DNA from: an uncultured Clostridia bacterium | Lineage (GTDB): Bacteria; Bacillota; Clostridia; UBA1381 | NCBI GenBank assembly: GCA_934454035.1 | Contig: CAKSFY010000012.1 | Span: forward strand, 1 to 33,209 | DNA length: 33,209 bases | Reading direction: 5' to 3' | Shown here: one piece after another, positions 24,030-32,910 of the stretch | Layout of the letters: the number at the start of each line of letters is the position of its first letter | Numbering within the stretch: the first letter of the stretch is position 1 | Program-made: the position numbers and the translations under genes | Notes under the pieces: generated by a model | What the model was told of the DNA's origin: nothing | Seen by the model: the letters and a program-made list of their open reading frames with translations, nothing else | The model's database searches: none

Positions 24030-24911
24030 ATGATGTTTTTGTCTAATTTGATTAACGGAATAAGTTTGGGCAGCGTATATGCAATCATAGCATTGGGATA
24101 TACTATGGTATACGGAATTGCAAAAATGCTTAACTTTGCACACGGCGATGTAATCATGATCGGTGCATATATTGCTTTTTGCACAATGGCATATCTGAAC
24201 CTGCCGCCCGTTGTCGCAGTACTTGCGGCAATGGTTGTCTGCACACTTTTGGGAATTTTGATTGAGGGGCTTGCATATAAGCCGCTGAGACGTGCCAGCT
24301 CGCTGGCTGTTTTGATAACTGCAATCGGCGTCAGCTATTTTCTTCAGAATGTTGCGCTTCTTATTTGGGGCAGCGCGCCGAAAGCATTTACTTCGGTTGT
24401 TTCGTTCGGTTCGGTTTCGCTCTTTGACGGCAAGCTGATTATCGCACCGGAATCAATTGTTACGGTTGCGGTCGGTATTGTTGTCATGGTTGCACTGACA
24501 GCGTTTACAAAAAAGAGTAAAATGGGTAAGGCAATGCGTGCCGTTTCAGAGGATAAAGACGCGGCAGAGCTGATGGGAATTAACGTAAATGTTACCATTT
24601 CGGCAACATTTGCAATCGGTTCGGCATTGGCAGCGATTGCCGGTGTGCTCTTGTGTTCGGCATATCCTGTCCTGATACCGACTACAGGTTCAATGCCCGG
24701 TATCAAAGCGTTTACCGCAGCGGTATTCGGCGGAATCGGCTCAATTCCGGGAGCTATGCTCGGCGGAATTTTGCTCGGTATCATAGAAATATTCAGCAAA
24801 GCGTATATTTCGACGCAGCTTTCCGACGCTATTGTGTTCGGCGTGCTGATTGTCGTATTGCTTGTAAAGCCTACGGGACTTTTGGGCAAAAAGATTGCTG
24901 AGAAAGTGTGA
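24030..24911 (+). CDS. livH: Branched-chain amino acid ABC permease LivH
   Basis: This 293-residue integral membrane permease starts with the characteristic LINGISLGSVYAIIALGYTMVYGI and continues LNFAHGDVIMIGAY. The cytoplasmic coupling segment is AVSEDKDAAELMGINVN near residues 170-187. It pairs with LivM to form the channel. The start may be 24030 or the adjacent ATG at 24033; GGGGAG lies about 13-16 nt upstream. Its stop overlaps or abuts the livM start region. Confidence 0.94.
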   Translation: MMFLSNLINGISLGSVYAIIALGYTMVYGIAKMLNFAHGDVIMIGAYIAFCTMAYLNLPPVVAVLAAMVVCTLLGILIEGLAYKPLRRASSLAVLITAIGVSYFLQNVALLIWGSAPKAFTSVVSFGSVSLFDGKLIIAPESIVTVAVGIVVMVALTAFTKKSKMGKAMRAVSEDKDAAELMGINVNVTISATFAIGSALAAIAGVLLCSAYPVLIPTTGSMPGIKAFTAAVFGGIGSIPGAMLGGILLGIIEIFSKAYISTQLSDAIVFGVLIVVLLVKPTGLLGKKIAEKV

Positions 24912-24919
24912 GGTGCGAT

Positions 24920-25981
24920 ATGAAAAAGATTAAAAAGATGAATAAGTTCACACTCACAAACCTGAAATGCTACGGCTTTGCGATTATCGCGTTTGCAATC
25001 CTGTTTCCGCTTCAGTCGGCAGGTATGATTAACAATTCCATCAGCGGACAGCTTGTGCCTATATGCACATATATTGTAATGGCGCTGTCGCTGAATCTTA
25101 CTGTCGGTTTTTTGGGCGAGCTCAGTCTCGGTCATGCCGGATTTATGAGCGTAGGTGCATTTACCGGAGTTATTACGGCGGTTTGCCTGCAAAACGTGGT
25201 TGCGTCAGAGCCTCTGCGTCTTTTGATTTCGGTTATTTCCGGCGGTATATTTGCCGGAATTGCGGGTCTTTTGATAGGAATCCCGGTTCTGAGACTCCGC
25301 GGCGACTATCTTGCTATAGTTACGCTTGCTTTCGGCGAAATTATTAAAAATATTATAAACTGCCTGTATGTCGGAGTTGACGCAGCAGGACTTCATGTCG
25401 GCATGGCTGACGAAGCGTCGCTCGGCATGACGGGCGGAACTCTCATAATAAACGGACCTCAGGGTGCTGTCGGCATTCCGAAGCTTTCATCGTTTACCTC
25501 GGGAGTTATTCTGATAGTTTTTGCTTTGTTTATAGTTTTAAATCTTGTCAACAGTAAGACCGGCAGAGCCGTTACCGCTATAAGAGATAACAGAATTGCC
25601 GCGGAATCGGTCGGCATAGGTATTACGCGCTACAAACTTACCGCATTTATTATATCGGCTATGCTTGCAGGAATGGCAGGAGCGCTTTATGCAATGAACT
25701 TCTCGACAATCGCAGCAAAGAAATTTGACTTTAACACTTCAATTCTGATTTTGGTATTTGTGGTACTCGGCGGAATGGGCAATTTGTTCGGAACAATGAT
25801 TGCGACGACGCTTCTTTATATGCTTCCGGAGCTTTTGCGAGAGGTAAGAGACTACAGAATGCTGATATATGCGATAGTATTGATTTTGGTAATGCTGCTC
25901 ACAAACAGTGATAAGGCTAAACAGTGGCGCGACGTGCTGACAGCGAAGTTCGCAAGGAACAAGAGCAAAGGAGGGGAGTGA
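24920..25981 (+). CDS. livM: Branched-chain amino acid ABC permease LivM
   Basis: This 353-residue membrane permease is the partner of LivH. The family core is present as LSLNLTVGFLGELSLGHAGFMSVGA near residues 50-75 (LGHAGFM motif), GIPVLRLRGDYLAIVTLAFGEI around 120-140, and the coupling segment AIRDNRIAAESVGIGITRYK. The frame opens at a GTG at 24908, but AGG at 24911-24913 lies 6 nt before the ATG at 24920, which is therefore chosen. The short basic N-terminus (MKKIKKMNKF) is cytoplasmic. Confidence 0.93.
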   Translation: MKKIKKMNKFTLTNLKCYGFAIIAFAILFPLQSAGMINNSISGQLVPICTYIVMALSLNLTVGFLGELSLGHAGFMSVGAFTGVITAVCLQNVVASEPLRLLISVISGGIFAGIAGLLIGIPVLRLRGDYLAIVTLAFGEIIKNIINCLYVGVDAAGLHVGMADEASLGMTGGTLIINGPQGAVGIPKLSSFTSGVILIVFALFIVLNLVNSKTGRAVTAIRDNRIAAESVGIGITRYKLTAFIISAMLAGMAGALYAMNFSTIAAKKFDFNTSILILVFVVLGGMGNLFGTMIATTLLYMLPELLREVRDYRMLIYAIVLILVMLLTNSDKAKQWRDVLTAKFARNKSKGGE

Positions 25982-25982
25982 A

Positions 25983-26834
25983 ATGTCTAAAATGGTACCC
26001 GTACCCAGTAATTCAATTATTCCCGAAAGGGATTCGGGCAAAACCCCGATTTTGGAGACTCATCATTTAGGAATAGACTTTGGCGGTCTGACGGCTGTTG
26101 ATGATCTTTCACTCACCGTCGGCAGAACGGAAATTGCAGGTCTTATCGGACCTAACGGTGCAGGAAAAACAACCGTATTCAACCTTTTGACGAATGTATA
26201 TCAGCCGACAAGAGGTGCGATAATGCTTGACGGAAAAAATACCGCAAAGAAAACCTGTGCGCAGGTCAACAGAATGGGAATAGCCAGAACATTCCAGAAT
26301 ATCAGACTTTTCTCGAATATGTCGGTTATTGACAACGTAAAGGTCGGACTTCACAATTCTATAAACCAAAGCCTTCTTGCATCGGTTACTCATCTTTTCG
26401 GATATCATTCAACCGAAAAAAAGTCAAGGGACGAGGCGCTTGAGCTTTTGGACTTTTTCGGCATGAAGGATATGGCGCATTTCCAGGCAGGCTCACTTCC
26501 TTACGGAGCACAGAGGAGACTGGAAATTGTGCGTGCACTGGCAACTCATCCGGGCATAATTCTTTTGGATGAACCGGCAGCCGGCATGAACCCGTCCGAA
26601 ACGGCGGAACTTATGGAAAACATAAGAAAGATAAGAGATAACTTCCAGATTGCGGTTCTTTTGATAGAACATGATATGAATTTGGTAATGAATATATGCG
26701 AGGGAATCTGCGTGCTTGACCACGGAAAAATAATAGCTAAAGGCTCGCCGGATGAAATCAAATCAAACCCCGCGGTTATCGAGGCATACCTCGGCAAAAA
26801 GAAAGGAGCGGATAAAGATGCTGAAAGTAAATGA
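25983..26834 (+). CDS. livG: Branched-chain amino acid ABC ATPase LivG
   Basis: This 283-residue ATPase subunit has Walker A GPNGAGKTT near residue 57, the segment MGIARTFQNIRLF (Q-loop), the signature LPYGAQRRLEI and Walker B IILLDEPAAGMNP, typical of LivG rather than LivF. An N-terminal extension of about 25 residues precedes the conserved domain. GGAGGGGAG lies just before the ATG, overlapping the end of livM. Its 3' end overlaps the livF start by 17 nt. Confidence 0.94.
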   Translation: MSKMVPVPSNSIIPERDSGKTPILETHHLGIDFGGLTAVDDLSLTVGRTEIAGLIGPNGAGKTTVFNLLTNVYQPTRGAIMLDGKNTAKKTCAQVNRMGIARTFQNIRLFSNMSVIDNVKVGLHNSINQSLLASVTHLFGYHSTEKKSRDEALELLDFFGMKDMAHFQAGSLPYGAQRRLEIVRALATHPGIILLDEPAAGMNPSETAELMENIRKIRDNFQIAVLLIEHDMNLVMNICEGICVLDHGKIIAKGSPDEIKSNPAVIEAYLGKKKGADKDAESK

Positions 26835-27516
26835 TATAAATGTATACTACGGGCAAATTCATTCGCTCAAGGGTGTTTCTCTTGAAGTGCATGAGGGAGA
26901 AATCGTTGCGCTTATCGGTGCAAACGGAGCAGGCAAAACAACCACCCTTAAAACAATATCGGGACTTTTGCGCTCAAAGACCGGAAATATTGAACTTATG
27001 GGCGAAGATATTTCAAAGGCAGAAGCGCACAGACTGGTTTCAAAGGGTTTGGCACATGTTCCCGAGGGCAGAAGAATTTTTTTGCAGATGACCGTTTTGG
27101 AAAATCTTGAAATGGGCGCATATGTAAACAACGGAAATATAAAGGCGGATATTGAAAATGTATTCGAACGTTTCCCGAGACTTAAGCACAGAAAAGACCA
27201 GATTGCAGGTACTTTGTCTGGCGGCGAGCAGCAAATGCTTGCAATGGGCAGAGCGCTTATGAGTAAACCGAAACTCTTAATGCTCGATGAGCCTTCGATG
27301 GGACTTGCACCGATTTTGGTTCAGCAGATTTTTGATATTATAAAAGAGCTGCATGCGGCAGGCACAACAATTTTGCTTGTTGAGCAGAATGCGGAGATGG
27401 CGCTTGAAATAGCGGACAGAGCATATGTTCTGGAGTCAGGCAGAATCAAACTGTCCGGCACAGGCGCGGAGCTTGCGCAAAGCGACGAAATCAAAAAAGC
27501 ATATCTCGGCGGTTAA
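26818..27516 (+). CDS. livF: Branched-chain amino acid ABC ATPase LivF
   Basis: This 232-residue ATPase is the second of the LivG/LivF pair. Walker A is GANGAGKTT, the signature LSGGEQQMLAMGRAL and Walker B LLMLDEPSMGLAP. The frame is open upstream to 26752, but AAGGAG lies 9 nt before the ATG at 26818, which begins the conserved domain (MLKVNDINVYYG). It is the last gene of the operon, followed by a strong terminator. Confidence 0.94.
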   Translation: MLKVNDINVYYGQIHSLKGVSLEVHEGEIVALIGANGAGKTTTLKTISGLLRSKTGNIELMGEDISKAEAHRLVSKGLAHVPEGRRIFLQMTVLENLEMGAYVNNGNIKADIENVFERFPRLKHRKDQIAGTLSGGEQQMLAMGRALMSKPKLLMLDEPSMGLAPILVQQIFDIIKELHAAGTTILLVEQNAEMALEIADRAYVLESGRIKLSGTGAELAQSDEIKKAYLGG

Positions 27517-27529
27517 TTATGAATTAAGG

Positions 27530-27570
27530 GAGCCACGGCAAAATTATTTTGCTGCGGCTCTTTTCATTTT
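27530..27570 (+). terminator. Terminator of the liv operon
   Basis: GAGCC and CGGCAAAA pair with TTTTGCTG and GGCTC across one mismatch and a 4-nt loop, and the stem is followed by TTTTCATTTTT. It lies 13 nt after the livF stop. Confidence 0.88.
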
Positions 27571-27588
27571 TCGGAAAAACTGTTTTGA

Positions 27589-27617
27589 TTGACATTTCTG
27601 CTTCGGCATGATAAAAT
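27589..27617 (+). promoter_or_regulatory. recG promoter
   Basis: TTGACA (27589-27594), a 17-nt spacer and TAAAAT (27612-27617) lie about 65 nt before the recG start. Confidence 0.85.
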
Positions 27618-27682
27618 AATGTTAATAAAAGGAAATAAAAATATCTGTATATTCGGGTTGATTCAAAGGGAGGTGCCTCAAA

Positions 27683-29707
27683 GTGACGGATATTACATCA
27701 TTAAAAGGAATTGGCGAGACGCGCGCAAAAATTTTCAGAAAAAAGAATATAAATACTGTTGAGGATTTGCTTTATTATTTTCCGAGAGCTTATGAGGACA
27801 GAAGCGCCGCGGTTTCAATTGACGCACTGACCGAAGATATGACGGCTTGTGTTGCGGCACGCGTTTTTTCACCTGTTAAAGAAGCAAGAATCAGAAAAAA
27901 CATGGCGATTTATTCGATGAAAGTCGCCGATGACAGCGGAGTAATGTCGGTTGTTTGGTACAATAACAGATATGTCAAGGGTCAGTTCCGCACGGGTGAC
28001 GAATATATTTTTTACGGAAAGGTCACAAAAAACCGTAATTTGTGGGAAATGGCAAATCCTATTTACGAAAAACCGCAGCAAAGAAAATACACCGGAAGAA
28101 TTATGCCCATATATCCGCTAAGTGCAGAACTTACGCAAAAAATTGTGCAAAACGCGGCGGCGCAGGCTTTGACGGGCAAAAAAACTATGACCGAATATCT
28201 TCCGGAAGAGGTACGAAAGGAATACAAGCTTGCCGAAATAAATTATGCAATAAGGAATATTCATTTTCCCAAGGACGCCGAATCGATAGCGATTGCACAC
28301 AGACGGCTTGCATTTGAAGAGCTTTTTTTTCTGCAGCTTGCATTGCTTGAGAAAAAAAGCGCGGGCAGGCAGGTAAAGAAGGAGCCTTTTAAAAATATTG
28401 AATGTAAGGACGGGTTCATCGCGTCGCTGCCTTTCAGACTGACAGACGCACAAAAGAGGGTAACGGATGAAATATGCGCAGATCTGACAAGCGGTAAACT
28501 TATGATGCGCCTTGTACAGGGTGATGTCGGCTCGGGAAAAACAGCCGTTGCGGCAATAGCGGTATATCTTGCCGCAAAAAACGGATTTCAGTCTGCAATA
28601 ATGGCGCCGACCGAGATTTTGGCGGCGCAGCATTTTGAGACGTTTTCGCAATTTTTTGAAAACAGCGGTTTCAGACTTGCATTGCTGACAGGCAGCACAA
28701 AAAAGAAAAAAGACTTATATGCAAAGATTGAATCGGGTGAAATTGATATTGTTATCGGAACTCATGCAGTCATACAAAAGGATGTCGGGTATAAAAATCT
28801 CGGGCTGGTTGTTGCCGATGAGCAGCACAGGTTCGGCGTGGCGCAGCGTGCGGCACTTTCGGAAAAAGGCGACAGTCCGCATTGCCTTGTTATGACGGCT
28901 ACCCCGATTCCGAGAACGCTCGGACTGATACTGTGCGGTGATTTGGACATTTCTGTCCTGGACGAGCTTCCTCCGGGGAGAAAAAAAGTGGAAACCTTTG
29001 CACTCGGAGAAGGAATGAGGACGAGAATCAATGCATTTTTGGAGAAAAATATAAAAAGCGGTTCGCAAGCTTATGTTGTATGCCCTCTTGTTGAAGAGAC
29101 TGCAAGTGCCGATTTGCAGAATGCAACAGATAAGGCGCGCTTGCTTGCGGAAACCTTTCCGGATTTCAGAGTCGGACTTATTCACGGAAAAATGAAAGCA
29201 AAGGACAAGGATGCGGTAATGGAAAGCTTTATAAACCATGAGCTTGATATTCTAGTGTCGACCACCGTAATTGAGGTCGGGGTGAACGTCCCGAACAGTA
29301 ATATAATGATTATAGAAAATGCCGAGCGCTTCGGACTGGCTCAGCTTCATCAGCTGCGCGGCCGCGTGGGAAGAGGTTCGCAGCAGGCATACTGCATAAT
29401 GTTTGCGAAAAACACCTCCGATATAATAAAGAAAAGAATGGAGACAATGTGCAAATCAAATGACGGTTTTTATATCTCCGAGCAGGACTTGAAACTTCGC
29501 GGCCCGGGTGACTTTTTCGGCACCCGTCAGCACGGCTTGCCCGAAATGAAAATTGCCAATCTTGCGGAGGATATAAATATAATGAAGGAGGCTCAGTCGG
29601 CAGCCGAAAAAATTATGAAAAACGAATATCATATTACCGGACAGGAAAAGGAGCGGCTTTATGATAAAATGAATTCTGTTTTGCCTCGGGATATAGTAAT
29701 AAACTAA
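27683..29707 (+). CDS. recG: ATP-dependent DNA helicase RecG
   Basis: The 674-residue branch-migrating helicase remodels stalled forks and Holliday junctions. The N-terminal wedge/OB domain occupies about residues 1-220. Helicase motifs follow: Walker A GDVGSGKTAVAA, DEQHRFGV (DEAD-like motif II), TATPIPRTL (motif III) and QLRGRVGRG (motif VI). The C-terminal DGFYISEQDLKLRGPGDFFGTRQHG is diagnostic of RecG. The start is GTG at 27683 with GGGAGG 9 nt upstream. The length is typical. Confidence 0.97.
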   Translation: MTDITSLKGIGETRAKIFRKKNINTVEDLLYYFPRAYEDRSAAVSIDALTEDMTACVAARVFSPVKEARIRKNMAIYSMKVADDSGVMSVVWYNNRYVKGQFRTGDEYIFYGKVTKNRNLWEMANPIYEKPQQRKYTGRIMPIYPLSAELTQKIVQNAAAQALTGKKTMTEYLPEEVRKEYKLAEINYAIRNIHFPKDAESIAIAHRRLAFEELFFLQLALLEKKSAGRQVKKEPFKNIECKDGFIASLPFRLTDAQKRVTDEICADLTSGKLMMRLVQGDVGSGKTAVAAIAVYLAAKNGFQSAIMAPTEILAAQHFETFSQFFENSGFRLALLTGSTKKKKDLYAKIESGEIDIVIGTHAVIQKDVGYKNLGLVVADEQHRFGVAQRAALSEKGDSPHCLVMTATPIPRTLGLILCGDLDISVLDELPPGRKKVETFALGEGMRTRINAFLEKNIKSGSQAYVVCPLVEETASADLQNATDKARLLAETFPDFRVGLIHGKMKAKDKDAVMESFINHELDILVSTTVIEVGVNVPNSNIMIIENAERFGLAQLHQLRGRVGRGSQQAYCIMFAKNTSDIIKKRMETMCKSNDGFYISEQDLKLRGPGDFFGTRQHGLPEMKIANLAEDINIMKEAQSAAEKIMKNEYHITGQEKERLYDKMNSVLPRDIVIN

Positions 29708-29766
29708 TAAAATGCATTGATTTTAAAAATAATTTGTAAAAATAATAAAAAATTTATGAAATATTG

Positions 29767-29795
29767 TTGACGTTTCATGATTTTTGATATACAAT
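29767..29795 (+). promoter_or_regulatory. rsmD-coaD promoter
   Basis: TTGACG (29767-29772), a 17-nt spacer and TACAAT (29790-29795) precede rsmD by about 55 nt. No terminator for recG was recognised in the AT-rich stretch before it. Confidence 0.75.
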
Positions 29796-29848
29796 ATATT
29801 ATGTGTAATATATAATGAAATTTTTGCGGAAGGAAAGCAATTTATTAA

Positions 29849-30400
29849 ATGAGAGTTATATCAGGCTCAAGAAGAGGCAGAAAGCTTGTTTCTTTTGAGG
29901 GCGAGAACATACGGCCGACAACCGACCGGGTTAAGGAATCTATGTTCAATCTTATATCCGATTATGTTTACGGGGCTAGGGTTCTTGACCTGTTCGGAGG
30001 AAGCGGAGCGTTGTCAATCGAGGCACTCAGCAGAGGTGCCGAAACGGCGCAGATTGTCGATGCGGATAAAAAATCCGTTGAAGTGATAAAAAAGAATACA
30101 GAGCTGACCGGATTTGAAAAAGAAGCAAAAATCACGCTGACCGGGGCGGAAAAATTTCTTGCGTATTCAGCTGATCAATATGATATAATTTTTCTGGACC
30201 CTCCGTACAACAAGGGCTTTATAAAACCGATAATTCAAACAATATCGGAAAAAGGTCTTTTGTCGGAGGACGGCATTGTCGTTCTCGAAAGTGATTATTG
30301 TGATGATCACGGCGAATTTGAGGGGTTGGATATACTCAAGCAGCGCAAATACGGAAGAACGTATATTACAGTGTACAAAAGAAGAAAGGATGTAGACTGA
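29849..30400 (+). CDS. rsmD: 16S rRNA (guanine(966)-N(2))-methyltransferase RsmD
   Basis: This 183-residue SAM-dependent methyltransferase modifies a guanine of 16S rRNA in the small subunit. The start MRVISGSRRGRKL and RPTTDRVKESMFN are characteristic, the SAM loop is DLFGGSGALSIEALSRGA, and the N6/N2-type catalytic motif is DPPYNKG. The ribosome binding site (GGAAGGAAAG) lies rather far from the ATG. coaD starts 2 nt after its stop, a very common pairing. Confidence 0.94.
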   Translation: MRVISGSRRGRKLVSFEGENIRPTTDRVKESMFNLISDYVYGARVLDLFGGSGALSIEALSRGAETAQIVDADKKSVEVIKKNTELTGFEKEAKITLTGAEKFLAYSADQYDIIFLDPPYNKGFIKPIIQTISEKGLLSEDGIVVLESDYCDDHGEFEGLDILKQRKYGRTYITVYKRRKDVD

Positions 30401-30402
30401 TA

Positions 30403-30879
30403 TTGAGAATTGCAGTTTATCCCGGGAGCTTTGACCCTATTACAAACGGACATCTTGATATTATCAGGAGGGCGTCCGGGGTGTATGACAAGCTTATTGT
30501 CGGAGTTCTTGACAATATAAACAAAAAGCCCGTATTTACGGCTTTGGAACGAGTGGAGATGATAAAAAAGGTTACCGCGGATATTGATAATGTCGAATGC
30601 GGCATGTTCAGCGGTCTGCTTGTTGATTTTGCAAAAGCGAATAAGGCAAGCGTTATCATAAAAGGACTCAGAACCGTTGCTGATTTTGAGTATGAGTTTC
30701 AGATGGCTTTGCTGAACAAAGCGCTGAATCCTGAGTTTGAGACTATGTTTCTGATGACGGATATGAAGTATTCGTACATATCGTCAAGCATGGTTAAAGA
30801 GGTGGCAAAATATCACGGAGAGCTCGACGGTCTCGTCCCTGCCGGAATTATTGATACGGTAAAACAGAGATACCGATAG
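30403..30879 (+). CDS. coaD: Pantetheine-phosphate adenylyltransferase
   Basis: The 158-residue enzyme makes dephospho-CoA from 4'-phosphopantetheine and ATP. The nucleotidyltransferase motif is visible as PGSFDPITNGHLDII (TNGH at about residues 15-18), with KGLRTVADFEYEFQMA and the C-terminal YSYISSSMVKEVA. It starts with TTG at 30403; AAAGGA is 12 nt upstream, inside the end of rsmD. The length is normal. Confidence 0.96.
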   Translation: MRIAVYPGSFDPITNGHLDIIRRASGVYDKLIVGVLDNINKKPVFTALERVEMIKKVTADIDNVECGMFSGLLVDFAKANKASVIIKGLRTVADFEYEFQMALLNKALNPEFETMFLMTDMKYSYISSSMVKEVAKYHGELDGLVPAGIIDTVKQRYR

Positions 30880-30896
30880 GCAATTGCAATGCATCT

Positions 30897-30929
30897 AAAG
30901 CGTTGTGTAATTTGCGCTTTTTCTTATTT
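30897..30929 (+). terminator. Weak terminator-like hairpin after coaD
   Basis: AAAGCG (30897-30902) pairs with CGCTTT (30915-30920), followed by TTCTTATTT. The stem is short with a 12-nt loop. A second stem GCCCAC/GTGGGC (30956-30961 and 30987-30992) lies just before the next ribosome binding site. Confidence 0.4.
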
Positions 30930-31012
30930 AAAGCGTGTTGAGCGGCTTTATACCGGCCCACGGGTAAGGCTTGATAATAATATTTTGTGGGCGGAAAGGT
31001 AATGTGAACAGT

Positions 31013-31456
31013 ATGGAAATCATGGAAATTATCGATATGATGGAGGAAACCGTGGACAAGGCTCCGGTTGTTCCCCTGAGCGGAAAAATTCTCATCGACA
31101 AGGAAGACATTTTGGATTACATACAGGAAATGAGACTTGTATTCCCGGATGAGCTGAAAGAAGCAAAGTGGGTAAAGAACGAGCGCCAGAGAATTTTGTC
31201 CGAGGCAGAAACAAAATCGGAGGAAATGCTCAAAAATGCCGAGGATAAAATGGTTCAGATGGTTGACGAAAATGAAATCACACGTCAGGCTTACGAACAG
31301 GCAAGCGTAATTGAAAATGAGACAAGAAATAACATTGCTCAAATGAAAAGTGACTTTAACCAGTATGTCAACGATATGCTCGGCGAGTTGGAAAATCATC
31401 TTGATGTCCTTGTAAAAAAGGTTCAGGAAGATAAAATGAATTTTAATAATAATTAA
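31013..31456 (+). CDS. Conserved coiled-coil protein of the coaD neighbourhood
   Basis: This 147-residue protein has no signal or membrane segment. Residues 20-50 carry a conserved block (VPLSGKILIDKEDILDYI, then LVFPDELKEAKWV), and from about 52 to the end it is charged, helical and rich in Ala/Glu/Gln, a probable coiled coil (NERQRILSEAETKSEEM). Clostridial relatives found next to coaD are often labelled ATPase or V-type ATPase subunit H, but there is no nucleotide-binding motif here, so that label is misleading. Shape and charge recall DivIVA-like or F-type b-subunit-like scaffolds. Start choices are GTG 31004 and ATG 31013; AAAGG lies 13 nt before the latter, as at other genes here. Function unknown. 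Confidence 0.82.
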   Translation: MEIMEIIDMMEETVDKAPVVPLSGKILIDKEDILDYIQEMRLVFPDELKEAKWVKNERQRILSEAETKSEEMLKNAEDKMVQMVDENEITRQAYEQASVIENETRNNIAQMKSDFNQYVNDMLGELENHLDVLVKKVQEDKMNFNNN

Positions 31457-31465
31457 AACAGTATA

Positions 31466-31518
31466 AGACGCATCTTTCGGAGTTCTTTGTAAAGTTCCCC
31501 GTTCGATGCGTTTTGTAT
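31466..31518 (+). terminator. Terminator after the coiled-coil gene
   Basis: ACGCATC (31468-31474) pairs with GATGCGT (31505-31511), with an inner CTTT/AAAG stem, followed by TTTTGTATTTTT. Confidence 0.8.
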
Positions 31519-31531
31519 TTTTAATACTGAT

Positions 31532-31665
31532 TTGACAAAAATTACTTTTGGTCAATTTTACTCATAAAATATGCTTAAAAAGGGAAAAAATTAAGCATGA
31601 TAAAAACGTTTCGTTATTTGTGCTAAAAAAAGGTCTTTTTTTTTGTTCAAAAAAAGACTTTTATT
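31532..31665. promoter_or_regulatory. Dyad-rich region upstream of the sugar-importer ATPase gene
   Basis: Several symmetric elements lie close together. TTGAC...GTCAA at 31532-31555 is an imperfect dyad (about 10 of 12 pairs). ATGCTTAA at 31571-31578 is perfectly inverted at 31591-31598. TAAAAACGTTTCGT at 31601-31614 loosely resembles a CcpA cre site. A T-rich stem (AAAGGTC, then AAAAAAAGAC) covers about 31625-31665. A TATAAT lies at 31693-31698 but lacks a good -35. The promoter itself is therefore unclear. Confidence 0.4.
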
Positions 31666-31743
31666 TTCAAAAAAAATATGCTATCATATTAATATAATAA
31701 AAATCGTACATTAAAGTCACGTACATGGAGAGGAGCTATTTTA

Positions 31744-32856
31744 ATGGCTGATTTGCAATTAAAACACATTTATAAAAGGTATCCGGGCGGTGTTACCGCT
31801 GTCGGCGATTTTTGCCTTGATATCGCCGATAAGGAATTTATCGTTCTTGTAGGACCTTCCGGCTGCGGAAAGTCAACAACACTCAGAATGATTGCTGGCC
31901 TGGAAGAAATTTCGGAGGGTGAACTCTACATTGACGGAAAAATGGTTAATGATGTTGCCCCGAAGGACAGAGATATCGCTATGGTTTTCCAAAACTATGC
32001 GCTTTATCCTCACATGACTGTTTTTGATAACATGGCATTCGGTTTGAAGCTGAGAAAGACTCCGAAAGCCGAAATTAAAAAGCGTGTTGTCGAAGCTGCT
32101 AAAATTCTTGATATTGAACACTTACTCGAAAGAAAACCGAAGGCTTTGTCCGGCGGTCAGAGACAGCGTGTTGCTCTCGGTCGTGCTATCGTTCGTGAAC
32201 CGAAGGTATTCCTTATGGACGAACCTTTGTCAAACCTCGATGCAAAACTCAGAGTTGCAATGAGAACTGAAATTAATAAGCTTCATAAAAAGCTGCAGAC
32301 TACATTCATTTATGTAACTCATGACCAGACAGAAGCTATGACAATGGGTAGCAGAATCGTTGTTATGAAAGACGGTATCATCCAACAGGTTGACTCGCCT
32401 ATCAATCTTTACAACAAACCCTGCAATATGTTTGTCGGCGGATTTATCGGAAGTCCTCAAATGAACTTTATTAATGCAACGCTTAACCAAAAAGCAGACG
32501 GTCTTTATGTAGATTTCGGCAACGAGTCTATTAAACTCCCTGAGGGCAAGGCTTCCAAGCCGGAACTGAAGGATTATATCGGTAAAGAAGTTGTTATCGG
32601 TATCAGACCGGAAGATATTCATGATGATGAAGCAATGGTTGCAGCACAACCGACATCTGTAGTCAGCGCTTTTGTTGACGTTACCGAGCTTTTGGGTGCA
32701 GAGACATATTTGTACCTGACAGTAGCAGGCTTGCCTATAACGGCAAGAGTTAACCAGCGTTCTACCGCTAAAGTTAATGATACTCTTAAGGTTGTATTCG
32801 ATGTAAACAAGATGCATTTGTTTGACAAGGATACAGAGCTTGTTATCATTCATTAA
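31744..32856 (+). CDS. Carbohydrate ABC transporter ATPase, MsmX/UgpC type
   Basis: This 370-residue ATPase belongs to the MalK/UgpC/MsmX group that powers sugar importers. Walker A is GPSGCGKSTT, the signature LSGGQRQRVALGRAI, Walker B VFLMDEPLSNLDAKLR and the switch His in YVTHDQTEAM. A C-terminal OB/TOBE regulatory domain fills about residues 240-370. No permease or binding protein is adjacent, as for Bacillus MsmX, a shared ATPase serving several importers. Codon choice differs from neighbours: many GCT, GGT, GTT and CGT codons, where other genes here favour AGA and GGC or GGA, suggesting strong expression. AGGAG lies 8 nt before the ATG. Confidence 0.93.
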   Translation: MADLQLKHIYKRYPGGVTAVGDFCLDIADKEFIVLVGPSGCGKSTTLRMIAGLEEISEGELYIDGKMVNDVAPKDRDIAMVFQNYALYPHMTVFDNMAFGLKLRKTPKAEIKKRVVEAAKILDIEHLLERKPKALSGGQRQRVALGRAIVREPKVFLMDEPLSNLDAKLRVAMRTEINKLHKKLQTTFIYVTHDQTEAMTMGSRIVVMKDGIIQQVDSPINLYNKPCNMFVGGFIGSPQMNFINATLNQKADGLYVDFGNESIKLPEGKASKPELKDYIGKEVVIGIRPEDIHDDEAMVAAQPTSVVSAFVDVTELLGAETYLYLTVAGLPITARVNQRSTAKVNDTLKVVFDVNKMHLFDKDTELVIIH

Positions 32857-32866
32857 TCTTTGACAG

Positions 32867-32910
32867 TAAACCCATGTGCTGCTTGCAGTACATGGGTTTA
32901 TTTATTTTGC
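32867..32910 (+). terminator. Terminator of the sugar-importer ATPase gene
   Basis: TAAACCCATGT (32867-32877) pairs perfectly with ACATGGGTTTA (32890-32900) around a 12-nt loop, followed by TTTATTTT. Confidence 0.88.

Noticed and set aside
24344..25192. 282-residue frame on the minus strand opposite livH and livM
   Set aside because: It is a shadow frame; both plus-strand permeases have clear family motifs and ribosome binding sites.
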